64,000 bases of DNA, from the NCBI GenBank assembly GCA_009602735.1, contig WELA01012669.1, forward strand, positions 217,864-281,863, written 5' to 3'. The notes beneath the pieces are model-generated. The model had not been told where the DNA came from. It searched no databases and was given only the letters and a program-made list of their open reading frames with translations. The translations under genes were made by a program, and so were the position numbers. Within the stretch, counting starts at the first letter, position 1. Each line of letters begins with the position of its first letter. Source of the stretch: Mesotaenium endlicherianum. Lineage: Eukaryota; Streptophyta; Zygnematophyceae; Zygnematales; Mesotaeniaceae. Below, piece by piece: positions 1 through 10,600 of this stretch.

Positions 1-1360
1 CCCCCCCCAACACACATACATTCAGACATTGCACATGCTTTGGAGTCTACCAGCTTGAGTGTTGGGTGCTCTCTCTATCTTCTTCAGTAAAGGCATGGCT
101 CCTACACCCATAAGCCTGTGGGGGATTCTTTTCCGATTGTTTTTCCTAAGACACATGATGTGTCTGGTGTATTGCTAGCGTCTGAGATTGGTATGGTGGA
201 AAATCGTGGCGAAGCACTCAGCTGCGGTCCTCCTGTAGAGCCCAAACACATTACGGCTAGAGGCCCAAACGGATTAGGGTTTTCCACAGATTGAGGCTAC
301 CATGTCGATGCTTAGAACGAACTAATTGATCAACCGACGGTGAGTTTTAGGGCCTGGCATTGCCACAGGGGCTCAGGGGTTGTGTTTGCGCACCGTAGCT
401 GTCGCAATGGCGCGTGAGCAGAAACCCGACGCGTATGATGAGCTCGCTCAACTCCCGGAAAGCTGCAGCATGGGGGGCAAGGCCAGGCGCGTGTTACATT
501 GCGAGAGTTGAAGCCATGCCCTTTTGGATATCAAAGAAACTACATCGAATTTCTCATTCAAAGGCTTCCCAGGAGAGAGAGAACAGGAGGAGGAGCAGAA
601 GAGGCGCAAAGTGCCTTGAAGAGGTGCACAGGAAAGACATCATTCGGTACACAAAAGCACGAATGAATCGAGTAGCAGAAGGGGATCCGCAGAAGACCTA
701 TAACACAAACATAACCAATTTGAGAAGAGAAGAGACGGAAGGGTCCTTGACAAGAGGATCGGAGGCGGAGGGGGGTGCGCTGTACCTGGCTCTAGTTCCG
801 GCAGGTCCTGCGACGGCCACAAATTTGGGCGGCAGAAGGATGGATACCTAGCGTCCACATAATGACACACAAGAAGACAAAAAGAAGGGGGGGGGGGCCA
901 GGGGAGGGGGGGACAGCCCAGAGAGGAAAGAGCAAGCACCAAACTCTCATCCCCGTCAAGGCCGTGCATATCTATATTTGAAGACTGAGCGCGAGGAGGG
1001 AGGAGGAAGGGGGCGGGAGAGTGCGTGTGTGGCAGCGAGATGGCGGGGAGGAGATGCAAGATAGACTGACACAAATGCCACTGGCAGGCTGGAGCATTGC
1101 AAGACCAAAATTGTGAAGTGAACAGGTTTTTTTTGTTAATTTTTTTTGGTTTCTCGTACCTCTTCATCAGTGCTTCGTCGGTCGTTGGGACATTGTGCAG
1201 CGGATTGGCGTAGAATGATCCTTTTCTGACGTCTGCGTAACAACACGTTGTCCATACATTACATCCATATCTCGTCAGGAGAGCAAGTCCACAAGTCAAT
1301 CTATCTCTCTGCACCACCAGTGCGCTAGATGAAATTTCAGCACCCATACATCACACATGC

Positions 1361-1442
1361 GCACATGCACACACACACGCGCGCACACACGCGCACATGC
1401 ACACACACGCCCACGCACGCACACGCACGCGCACGCGCACGT
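1361..1442. repeat. Alternating CA/CG purine-pyrimidine tract
   Basis: An almost uninterrupted alternation of CA and CG dinucleotides, with a few T substitutions. Such alternation is a candidate Z-DNA-forming tract. It lies in sequence with no supported gene. Confidence 0.8.
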
Positions 1443-1747
1443 TGACGTGGCGTACCTACTATTATGTGAATTAAAAAAAGGGGTCAGAAAATTTGAAGCG
1501 TTGGCAGAGTTGTGATTCTCGCAAACTCGAGAGCCCCACGCCATCCTGGAGGCCAGAGACGAGCTCAGCGGTAATACGCAAGAGGTCACAAGTTTGTGCT
1601 TCGACAAAGAGGTGCGTTTGATACTGCCAGGATAGAGAATCAAATAGGTGAGTCTCTGTGCCTCTCTGAGCGGTTTCAAACTTGGGTGCGAAACGACTGT
1701 ACTGGCTCAAGATGAGTGTGTGGGGTGGGGTTTGAGCTTGGAGGAGG

Positions 1748-1785
1748 ACTTTAGGGTTAGGGATTGAGTCAGGGTTTGGGTTCTA
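1748..1785. repeat. Degenerate interstitial telomere-like repeat
   Basis: The stretch reads TTTAGGGTTAGGG, followed by diverged AGGG-TTTGGG words. TTTAGGG is the common plant-type telomere unit. Similar fragments occur near 6080, 8046 and 35590-35830. None is long enough to be a real telomere, so these are interstitial relics or chance. Confidence 0.4.
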
Positions 1786-2496
1786 GTTGAGCACCGAATC
1801 TTCCGTTCTCCAAACGCTCCTTGCCGTGACTCCATCCCAGGTTGTACCTGCACCCCAATGCGTACGTGCGCGGGGGACCTCAGCATTTTAAATGGGTCAG
1901 TATTTACTCTCAATGCATCTTATAACCGTTTCACTTAATCGCTATAACTCGTGTCTACTTTGTGTTCCTGCGTCGCAGTTGCACGTGCACCGATTGCTGT
2001 GGATGCCGTTTCAATCATAGCACAATCAATCAATCGATTCCCCCGTCACAAGTATAGCAGCAAGCAGAACCAATGAGAGAGACTGGCCGCGTCAGGCTGC
2101 TTCCGGAGCGCACGCGTATGCCCGGAACTTTCTAACCCCAATTCAGAGCCGTCGTTTTCGACGGTGCACATGTCCAATTGGGTGCGCGCACAGAGACACT
2201 TGTCTGCACAAGGTAGCCCTTACTTACAAACACCAAGCCCTAGAATCTGTAAATCTAGAACCCGCACCGTCAGACCCCCAACCCCCGACAGGCCGAACGA
2301 ACACGCGGATGTGATTTGGCCGGACAAGGGTGCAAGCACCACGAGGAGACTAGCAGCTGATAGAGAAAGGGCCAATCAAGCAAGAGCCCGGAGAGCAGGA
2401 AGAAAAGCGCCAGCGCCAGGTGGCGGAGGGACCTACGAGCAGCTGGGGTCCTCAATGCGGCGCTTGGCGTCGTCTGGCAGGTCCGCCAGCCTGCAA

Positions 2497-2499
2497 GCG

Positions 2500-2535
<36 letters not shown>

Positions 2536-2536
2536 N
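2497..2536. repeat. (GA)n / poly-G tract ending in a single-N join
   Basis: A GA microsatellite runs into a poly-G run, then one N at 2536. A single N at such a tract looks like an assembly join or an unresolved homopolymer. Unlike the N at 10274, I see no flanking duplication here. Confidence 0.7.
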
Positions 2537-3182
2537 TACCCCAATCGCAAACCCTTAGCACCAAACTCTAAGCACCAAATCCCAATTTGAAACCTCAGCA
2601 CCAAACCCTCAGCACCAAACGCTAAGCACCACACCCCAAGCCCCATACCCCGGCCCTTACACCCACATCCCCCAATCCAAAGTCCTGACCTGAACCATCA
2701 ACTTACAGCCCTAAAGCCCCATCCCTCAAAGCCCGCAATCAGCAGCAGAAGGACTGCCGCACAAACAGCTCCCCACAGGGAGCCCCCCCCCCCCCCACAC
2801 CGCTTTCACACACGCCCCAGGGTTAGTTATAACTCGCATGAAACTTCCTCTTGTGCAAGCAGTGAAAGGGAGAGCGGGGACAGCAAGCCAGCACATTGCC
2901 TGCTAGCCCTACAGCTGGCAGCGTGTGAACAGCCCAGCACAGCACTCTGGTCCTTGGTGCGAGGACTCTGATCATGAGACGTCAGCCAGGTTCCCTTCAT
3001 GTGCGCATGTCAGCTGCCAAGTGGCAGGGATTTATCGAACTTGCCTGCGCCCCCGCTCCCCACTCTTGAGTCTGGAGGCAATTTGGGCTTCTTGGATTTT
3101 TCCCAGCAATACGAACGAAGTACACGACCTAGAGTGAGAATAGAAGATAAGTACATAGCTGAAAATGACTGCAGCCAATGCA

Positions 3183-3268
3183 CAGACACACACACACACG
3201 CACACACACGCAGACACAGACACACGCGCACACACGCGCACACACACACACGCGCGCGCGCGCTCACA
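3183..3268. repeat. (CA)n microsatellite
   Basis: CA repeat interrupted by G and ending in a CGCGCG run. Open frames across it on both strands are repeat artefacts. Confidence 0.85.
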
Positions 3269-3885
3269 GAAACTATTATGTGTAATAGCCCACATGGATG
3301 TACGTGTGTATGTGCACAGAGCAATAGGGCGACCATCATACACTGACTTTTCTTTGCCCATGCATATAAATGCATATGTACGTATATGTACGTACATGGA
3401 CATGTATACCTACAACTGTATCCAAGTATATGTACATGTATATTTGAGTATATGTATATACCGACCTGCTGGCCAACGGCAGGAGCTTTTGACGCAACGC
3501 AGCATATCCGGGCACCTGCTCACCATCCAAGCAAAAGCCATGTTCCGGGTTAGGTCCTTTATACCGCCACTTATCTGCTCACGCCAGCTCCCGCCACTCA
3601 CGCCACACCAGTAATCCGGAATCTGAACGAGGAACTGCACATGAACGTGCATGCCGTCTCCATGACGTGCTACGTCGAGAGACGTAGGTAGGCATTCGAG
3701 TGTCAGGATGGGTGTAAGTGTGCCTCTGTCCTCGCATGCGTGCATGGCTGTCAAGTCTTACAGCTTAATGCTGCTTCCTGTAAGCCTACGCTTCATCTCC
3801 CTCTCCCTCCCTTCCACACGCACATACGACACGTGGCACACGGCACGTGGCACACGATACACACATATGCGTGCGCGCACTTGCT

Positions 3886-3976
3886 CTCTCCCTCTCTCTC
3901 TCTCACGCACACACGCACGCATGCTCTCTCTCCCACACGCACACGCTTGCACACACACACACACACACACACACAA
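3886..3976. repeat. Compound (CT)n-(CA)n microsatellite
   Basis: Alternating CT-rich and CA-rich blocks ending in a clean CA run at about 3951-3975. No gene is supported around it. Confidence 0.85.
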
Positions 3977-4534
3977 GGGCAAAGGGCAAGGTGAGGGTCT
4001 AGGGAATGACATTGGCAACGCTGACAATGCCGAGACCGCATTCGCCAAAGCCAGCGCTGATCTTGTCCGTCAGATTCGCATCTTCATCCTGCCAGTTCAG
4101 CATACAGGGGCACCCCAAACGAGAGATAGAGAGAAAGAGAGGTCATTGGGCGTCAAGATGTGGGGGCTAAGACTTGCTCAAAGTTTGAGACAGGATAAGA
4201 AACTCACAAGCAGCTCAAAGTAGTCAATCACCACCACCTTGGCCACCTCCGTCTCCTCGCTAGTGATAATCATAGCAGCACAAGAACTTTCCCACCACCT
4301 TAAGGCTTGCCGAGGAAGCAAGTTCTATACCCCTCTTTACTTCCTGTCGCCCCTCTGGTGGTGGTTCAACATTTTACCGGACGATGGGACATGTAGCGTT
4401 GCTACCTTACGAGGCCTTCTCAAAGTGAGAAGACACATCCTTTGAGGTAGATTTGAAGAAGGTTGACGTCGAAAAGTATGAATGTGATGTAAATAAAAAT
4501 ATATATATATACAATTCTTTTGGAGTAATCGCAA

Positions 4535-4634
4535 GCCACCCTAGCTCAGTTGGTAGAGCGCGAGGCTTTTACGCAGAAATCATGCACGTATCTGAGGAAC
4601 CTCGTGGTCCAGGGTTCGAGCCCCTGGGGTGGCG
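4535..4634 (+). tRNA. tRNA-Lys (UUU) with a 27-nt intron
   Basis: A complete cloverleaf can be drawn. The acceptor stem GCCACCC (4535-4541) pairs with GGGTGGC (4627-4633), with discriminator G at 4634. The D arm is GCTC-AGTTGGTA-GAGC (4544-4559). The anticodon stem CGAGG (4561-4565) pairs with CCTCG (4600-4604). The T stem CAGGG/CCCTG encloses the loop TTCGAGC (4615-4621). The anticodon TTT is at 4568-4570, followed by A37 at 4571. The intron spans 4572-4598, one base 3' of the anticodon, where eukaryotic tRNA introns sit. It contains AAA that can pair with the anticodon, as the tRNA splicing endonuclease substrate requires. The exon sequence closely resembles plant tRNA-Lys. The internal A and B boxes are intact, so the gene looks functional. 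Confidence 0.93.
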
Positions 4635-6159
4635 TTGCGAGCCAATAGTTGGCCTACTTTTGCAATTTCAAACTATATTTATGGAATATGTCGACTCTTG
4701 TTTTCCAGGTTCGGCTTTGTTTTTCTTTCCATCGCAATAAACTGTTCTCTAAGCACAAAGTTGCATGGTACCATCTCTATCTGTTTGACAACATAAACAT
4801 GAAGCACCTCAATGAGATAACCCTTTTCCTTCTTGAGATGCTCTCTCCACATCAACCAAGACTTAAGCAATTTGGAGCTCCAACTTCGATCGCCCACGTT
4901 CACGTATACCTGGAAGGATTATTGAAAAATCCAGTTTTGAGGTGATATGAAGAGTGAAAGTTGCTAGCGATATTAGGTCACTACTGGATTAATTTGATGC
5001 TATAAGCGAAAATATATTGCAACCAAGAATGCTTTTGGAGATCGAGAATCACTCCATGCATGGAAAGACATTCAATTGCTTTCACTTCAAGTTGCACTAG
5101 AATGTATGCTATGGCGATGTCGGGTGTTGGCGTGCTCGCGCAGCGCTGGAGCTTCAACCCTCCAATTTGACCTGTTAGCAAGCATTCTATTCTCACATGA
5201 GTGATCCTCCACTGCCTTCATCGCTGAGACGTAGCTTCTCCTTTAGCCACTTGGCAGTGCTCCTCTTTTTCGACAGCCTCTTGATGAATCAAGTGACCTG
5301 AAACTCCACACCCTGGACCTGAACACATTCTGCTGAGCCCCAGTCAGCAGGTCAGGCACCGGAGGCTGCAGTCACCAACCCTTACAACGCAACAATCCTG
5401 ACAACTCCTGTGCATGTTTGGGGTGGGTTCATCAGATTACCTTGGAATGCTCACAAGAAGCCGCTACTATGTTCCTACAATCATTTCTCTGCTAGACTTC
5501 CCCGTGTCGTCAGTCCTTCCGATCCTTTGCCTCAGTATCAACGCTCTCACTTGCCCGTGCTGGAGCACACATTGTTCAGCAGTTTATGGAGAGAACGAGG
5601 TCAGAACGGGTACAAATCTTGGATAAAAAGAGTCATAAAGGCGGCACCCCAAGTGCACCCGTAGCCTTTGCAGGCAAACTGTATTGTTGCCTGGGGAAAG
5701 AAGGGGCATGCGCCGAGAGAGAGTTGACCTCCTTTTGACCCTGGAGTGACTCTTGCTAGCCTCCTAGTGGTTCCCTCCCCAGGAGTAGCAACCCTGTGGG
5801 CAAATGAGTCTCAAAGGCTTTGCATCTTCCTTCCTTCATTGTGAGATCATGTCGTTTCAACCCTTACGAACTTGGGACTCAGGGCTCAGAAAAATGAGGT
5901 TTAATGTTTCGGGCTTTAAGGACTTGCCACTTGTTGTATATGCTCTTTTTTTTAATCTAAAAAATCCTAAGTTTGTAGTCGTTCTTGAAGTTGGGACCTT
6001 CGTTGTGAGGTCATGATGTCAAATTTTTTTAGGGAAAACACATGAATATTGAAGGCCAAAAAAGTATAGCATAAGCTGAACCCTCAACCCTAACCCTTGA
6101 CCTACCCGAAGGGCTGCAGGAGGTCCAGAGGCCACCGCAACAGCTTCTTCCTTCCGCAG
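4635..6159. other. No supported gene upstream of the WD40 gene
   Basis: No convincing exon seen. Earlier exons of the large downstream gene may lie here, because its first visible exon appears to begin at a splice acceptor rather than at a start codon. A degenerate telomere-like run, CCCTCAACCCTAACCC, lies at about 6081-6096. Confidence 0.4.
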
Positions 6160-7601
6160 AAGCAGTAGGCAAGCCCACAGGGCCTGCTGTGAAAGTGCCA
6201 CCTGTCGAGAAGCCATCGCCCGGGCTCAAACGGAGGCAACGTGCCAGCGAGCCCCCAATGCAAGAAGACGCTTGGCAGCTGCAGAACTTGACAGGTGGAG
6301 GAAGCAGAGGGGCAGCAAAGCGCAGGCAAGCAAAGGGGGGGTCTTGCAAAGGAGAGGCAACAGAGAGGGAGGTATTGGCGGAGGTGGAGGGAGAGGCCGT
6401 CAGAAAGCTGCCAAGTGCAGGCAATGAGGATGGGGGTCGGGGTGGTTTGACAGCAGGGAGCTGTCTGACTGGACGAGGCGAGGGCAATATAACCTCAGGG
6501 GGCAATGTGGCTGGAGGTGATGGGGGAAATCTGACTGGAGGAGGCAAGGGGATCTCGGGAAAGGGGGGTCTCAATAAGTCCTCTCAAAGTGTCAAGAAGC
6601 GTGTGAAGGCTAGACGCGGCGTGCGTAAGCCACGCCCAGTGACAGCTGGCGTGGGCGTGCCTGTGCCACATCAGCCTGCCTCGGGTGCACTTGTGCCAGT
6701 TCAGAGTTTCGGAGGCCCCAAGGTGGTAGGATTTGGCATCTCAGATGAGCGTTTCCCAGAAGAGGCTGAGGCGGCCGCCCGGCAGGACTCCAACAAAGCC
6801 TCCGGCGGCAGCAGCAACGCCCCGTCAGCAAACAACTCCTGGGACTTGCTGAACGGCCTGGATTGGGTGGGGGAGGGCCTGGACGAAGATCCTCCGGCTG
6901 CGGGTGTGGCCTCTGCGAGGGGGCAGAGAGCGAGTGTAGAAGCTGCCCCTCTTGCTCCTGCCCCTGCCCCTGCCGCTGCTCCTGCGGCAGCTGCTGCTGC
7001 TTCAGGTGCTTCTGCTGCTCTTGTGCGTGGGCCTGTACCTTCTTCACTTGTGCCCGCTGAAGCGCCACCAGTGCGTGGTCGTGAGGAGGAAGGGGTGCCC
7101 GTCCAAGGCCACCCCCGGTCGCCGCCAAGTGGTGCCAGTCAGGGTGGGTGCCAGAGAACCCGTGTGCATGAGCACAAGAGGAAGCGGGCTGCTGATATGG
7201 CTTCTGATGTGGCACACTCTGGCGGCGCGGAGGAAGGAGTGGCGGAAAGACTGGGAGAGGGAATGGGAAAGGGACTGCAAGGGGAAGGAGGAGTGGCAGA
7301 GGGAGAGGACGAGAGAGTGGGAGAGGGGGTGGAAGAGGGGCCGGAGCCACGTTCAGCTCCTGAGACTCAGAACAGCAACATGCCGAATGTGCCGGCGAAT
7401 GTGCCGACGGAGCAGGGGAATGTGCCGGGCAATGTGCCCGCCTCCGGAGACGTATGCTCCGAGCTGCAGGGCCTGCTAGACCTCTCGGACGAATTGGGCC
7501 ATGCAGATCCTCGATCTGAGGGTGACGATGGCTCGGTGGCCCTGGCAGGGGCCGCAGCGTGCGCCAAGGAAGAACGGCACTTGACGCCGCCGTTGAGAAG
7601 A
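6160..7601 (+). CDS. WD40 gene, first visible exon (low complexity)
   Basis: The reading frame is open from 6075. A strong acceptor, a pyrimidine tract ending CTTCCGCAG, precedes 6160, so the exon probably starts there; CTGCAG at 6114-6119 is an alternative. The product is Gly-, Lys- and Arg-rich at first (KRRQR, VKARRGVRKPR, possibly nuclear-localising). It then becomes Ala/Pro-rich and ends in an acidic segment with short NVP repeats (NMPNVPANVP). The donor GTATGT at 7602 cuts exactly between codons. Confidence 0.65.
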
Positions 7602-10600
7602 GTATGTGTTCTTTTCCCACACACGTTTCATTGCAATGGGTCCACTGCTGCCTGCAAGCTCCAAATGAGGAAAATTTCCGCCTGCTCGCCCGCCCGCCCG
7701 CCCGCCCGCCTACCTGCCTACCTGCCTACCTGCCTGTCAGCCTGCCGTCACTTGGGTGCAGCGCCTGAGGGCAGCTCGTGCGGGTCCAGGTGGCTACAGC
7801 CCTGGCTTTCTTGCCCTGGGTAAGGGTCTCGAGCAGCGTGAGAGGTGGAGCGTGCGACAGCTGCCCTCCTGAAACCAGCCTCGTTTGCTTCTGTTGTTTG
7901 CCCTGCACTAATCCCCACACTGTAGAGTTTTGCGGGACTGCGTTGCCGTCTTATGTTGCAGGCCCAAGACAAGCCTAGCACAGTCTCTGACCCTTTCTCC
8001 TGAACTGGTGCCCCTCATTGAAACCCTCGTTGTTCCTCATTCTTGCCCTAAACCCTGAACCCAGGACCAGCCAGAACGCCTGTGTTCAAACCCCCCTTGT
8101 CGTCTGCCTGCTCATACAAAAAATGTCTGATTCTTTTTTGTTTGGCACAGACTAGAATCCTGTCACTAGTCCAGTCTTTTGCATGCAGAATCCGAATCTG
8201 CAGAATGCTTGCGGTTTCTCTCTTTCAGCAGTCGTGCCAACCAAAACCGGCCCTCGTTCTGGGGGACCCCCCCTGCTCCCCGCCACATGTGCAGGTGGCG
8301 CTTCGCCAGCTGGACATCAACACTGCAGACAGAAGCCTGGGGGCGTCGGGCAGGGGGGGCCACAAAAGGAGCCGGGGCAGGGCCAGGAGCGGCGTGAGGC
8401 GCAAGAAGACAAGAATGGGTCCGAATGCGGCTCCTGTAGATGCAGGGGCTCAGGCAGAGGGAAAGGCCGAGGCAGGGGGAGGGGCGGGAACTGGAGAAGG
8501 AGCAGGAACAGGAGAAGTGGGAACAGCAAAGGCAGGGGCAGGGGGAGGGCTAGAAGCAGGGGCAAAAGCAGGAACAGGAGGAGCTGCTGGGACAGCCACG
8601 GCAAAGGCAGGGGGGCGGTTGGGAGCAGGAGTGGGAGCGGGAGCAGGCGTGGGATCAGCTACGTGTGAGGATGGGGACGAGGCCGGGAGCCGGTTTGGGG
8701 GCCTGTTTGGAAGCGAGGAAGGATTGGAGGAGGGGGGAGGAGGTGGAGGAGCGGCAGGAGGGCAGGAAGAGAGGCAGACGACGCTGCATGGGGAAGGAGG
8801 GGGAGAGCAAGAGGACACGGGGGAGAATGATGTGGCTCGTCCTGAAAAGGACAGGTGTCAAGGTGATGAGCCTGTGCCAGAGGGTGGAGTACAAGCAGCA
8901 GGGGCAGGAGCAGCTGCGGGCTGCAATGGGAACAGGGACTTGATTCTGGCGCCACCAGGGTCTAGTCACGCTGACGTGGCAGAACAAGGGGGGCAAAGCT
9001 CGGCTTCTGTGGCAGCAGGGACACCTCGTCACTCCGACGTGGTGGGCCCAGCGGGCGGGCCTTTGGTTCCTGCGTCATTAATGCCACGTGGCGCTGATGT
9101 GGCAGAGCGAGGGGAGGGGATCGGAGCAGTGGAGGGCAGGGCTCTAGGAGCTGGGACGGACTTGAAGGCTGGTGCTGGGGCCGGGGATGGTGGGGAGGAT
9201 TGCGGGCCACATAAGGGGGGTGGGGAGGTTTTGCATTGTCATTTGGCTTCAGGGGAGGATGGAAAGCCGCTTGAGAAGATGCCGCCGGGGTTTAAGGATG
9301 AGAAGGTGGCCCTAGGGATTAAGGATGCTGCGAAGGCAGAGATGGTCCAGGAGGGGGGGGGGCAGGGCAGGAGCGGCGGTCAGGAGGGGGGAGAATGGGG
9401 ACAGGGTGGGGACGTTTTGACGGCCTGTGGTTTTGTGGCGGACTCGGAGAGCCCGGAGAAAGACGAGGGAGGAGCGGTGACAGGGGGGGAACTGCATGGC
9501 AGGTGGGGACGGGGGGGAGAAGGGGGAAAAAACCGGAAGTGGGGAGAGTTGGGGGCGGAGGAGAAAGTTCCCAGAAACCTGCTGGGTGCTCAAGAAAAGG
9601 GTGCAGGCCCAGCAGAGGGGTGGGTTGGACGAGTGATTTCCCAAACCTTAAACCTTGGAGCACTTTTACATCCTGAGCCTACAGCTGGAAAGGGGCAGGG
9701 GGGACAAGTGATGGAAGTGGGGGAGGCGAAGTTTGCAGTGCAAGAGATAGAGGTTTCAAAGGTGGCTCCTGGGAGTGAGGGAATGTTCCAGCACCTTATG
9801 GAGTGCCACATAGCATCTGCCACAGGCCGCCACATGGCTTTGACTTCCGAGTGCCAGACGGTGCAGAAGGGAGAACGTCAAAGCTCAAAGGGCAAGCCGC
9901 AGACATCGCCAACGGGGGAAGGACAGCTGGCGACTGCAGACGCCTGCCAGGTGGCAGCAGCAGGAGGACCGGCTGAGCACCAACAAATTGAACAGCTGGC
10001 CACTCTGGTTGGTGCAGGGCTGGGCAACCTTGGCCAACCAGGAGGAGAGGAGCCTCCCCAGATAGCATCTACCCCAGAAGAACCTGCTGCCGCCCTTCCC
10101 AATTCTGGGGGCGTAGGTACGACCTCCCCCAGCTCCAACCCCCCTGGGGAGGTAACTCCCCTAAAGGGGGCGGCAGAACCTTCTTCCCCCCAAATAGGAC
10201 CTAAACCTCAGCGGGCCGGGCTCGAATGTTCGCCTCAGGCTGCGCCACCTGGCGCAATGTTGCCCTCCTTGCTNGTGGGGAGAGTTGGGGGCGGAGGAGA
10301 AAGTTCCCAGAAACCTGCTGGGTGCTCAAGAAAAGGGTGCAGGCCCAGCAGAGGGGTGGGTTGGACGAGTGATTTCCCAAACCTTAAACCTTGGAGCACT
10401 TTTACATCCTGAGCCTACAGCTGGAAAGGGGCAGGGGGGACAAGTGATGGAAGTGGGGGAGGCGAAGTTTGCAGTGCAAGAGATAGAGGTTTCAAAGGTG
10501 GCTCCTGGGAGTGAGGGAATGTTCCAGCACCTTATGGAGTGCCACATAGCATCTGCCACAGGCCGCCACATGGCTTTGACTTCCGAGTGCCAGACGGTGC

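Larger units (their letters stand above)
1..4534. other. No supported gene; microsatellite-rich flank
   Basis: I see no open frame here with domain-like sequence or a convincing splice structure. The longer open frames on both strands run through (CA)n, (GA)n, poly-G or poly-C tracts and translate to low-complexity protein. Scattered degenerate TTTAGGG-like words occur near 1750 and 2570-2650. Exons of an unknown gene could still be hidden here. Confidence 0.5.

Noticed and set aside
6610-7620. 336-codon minus-strand open frame opposite the first visible WD40-gene exon
   Set aside because: It is a shadow of GC-rich coding sequence on the plus strand; its product is Pro/His/Arg-rich without domains.
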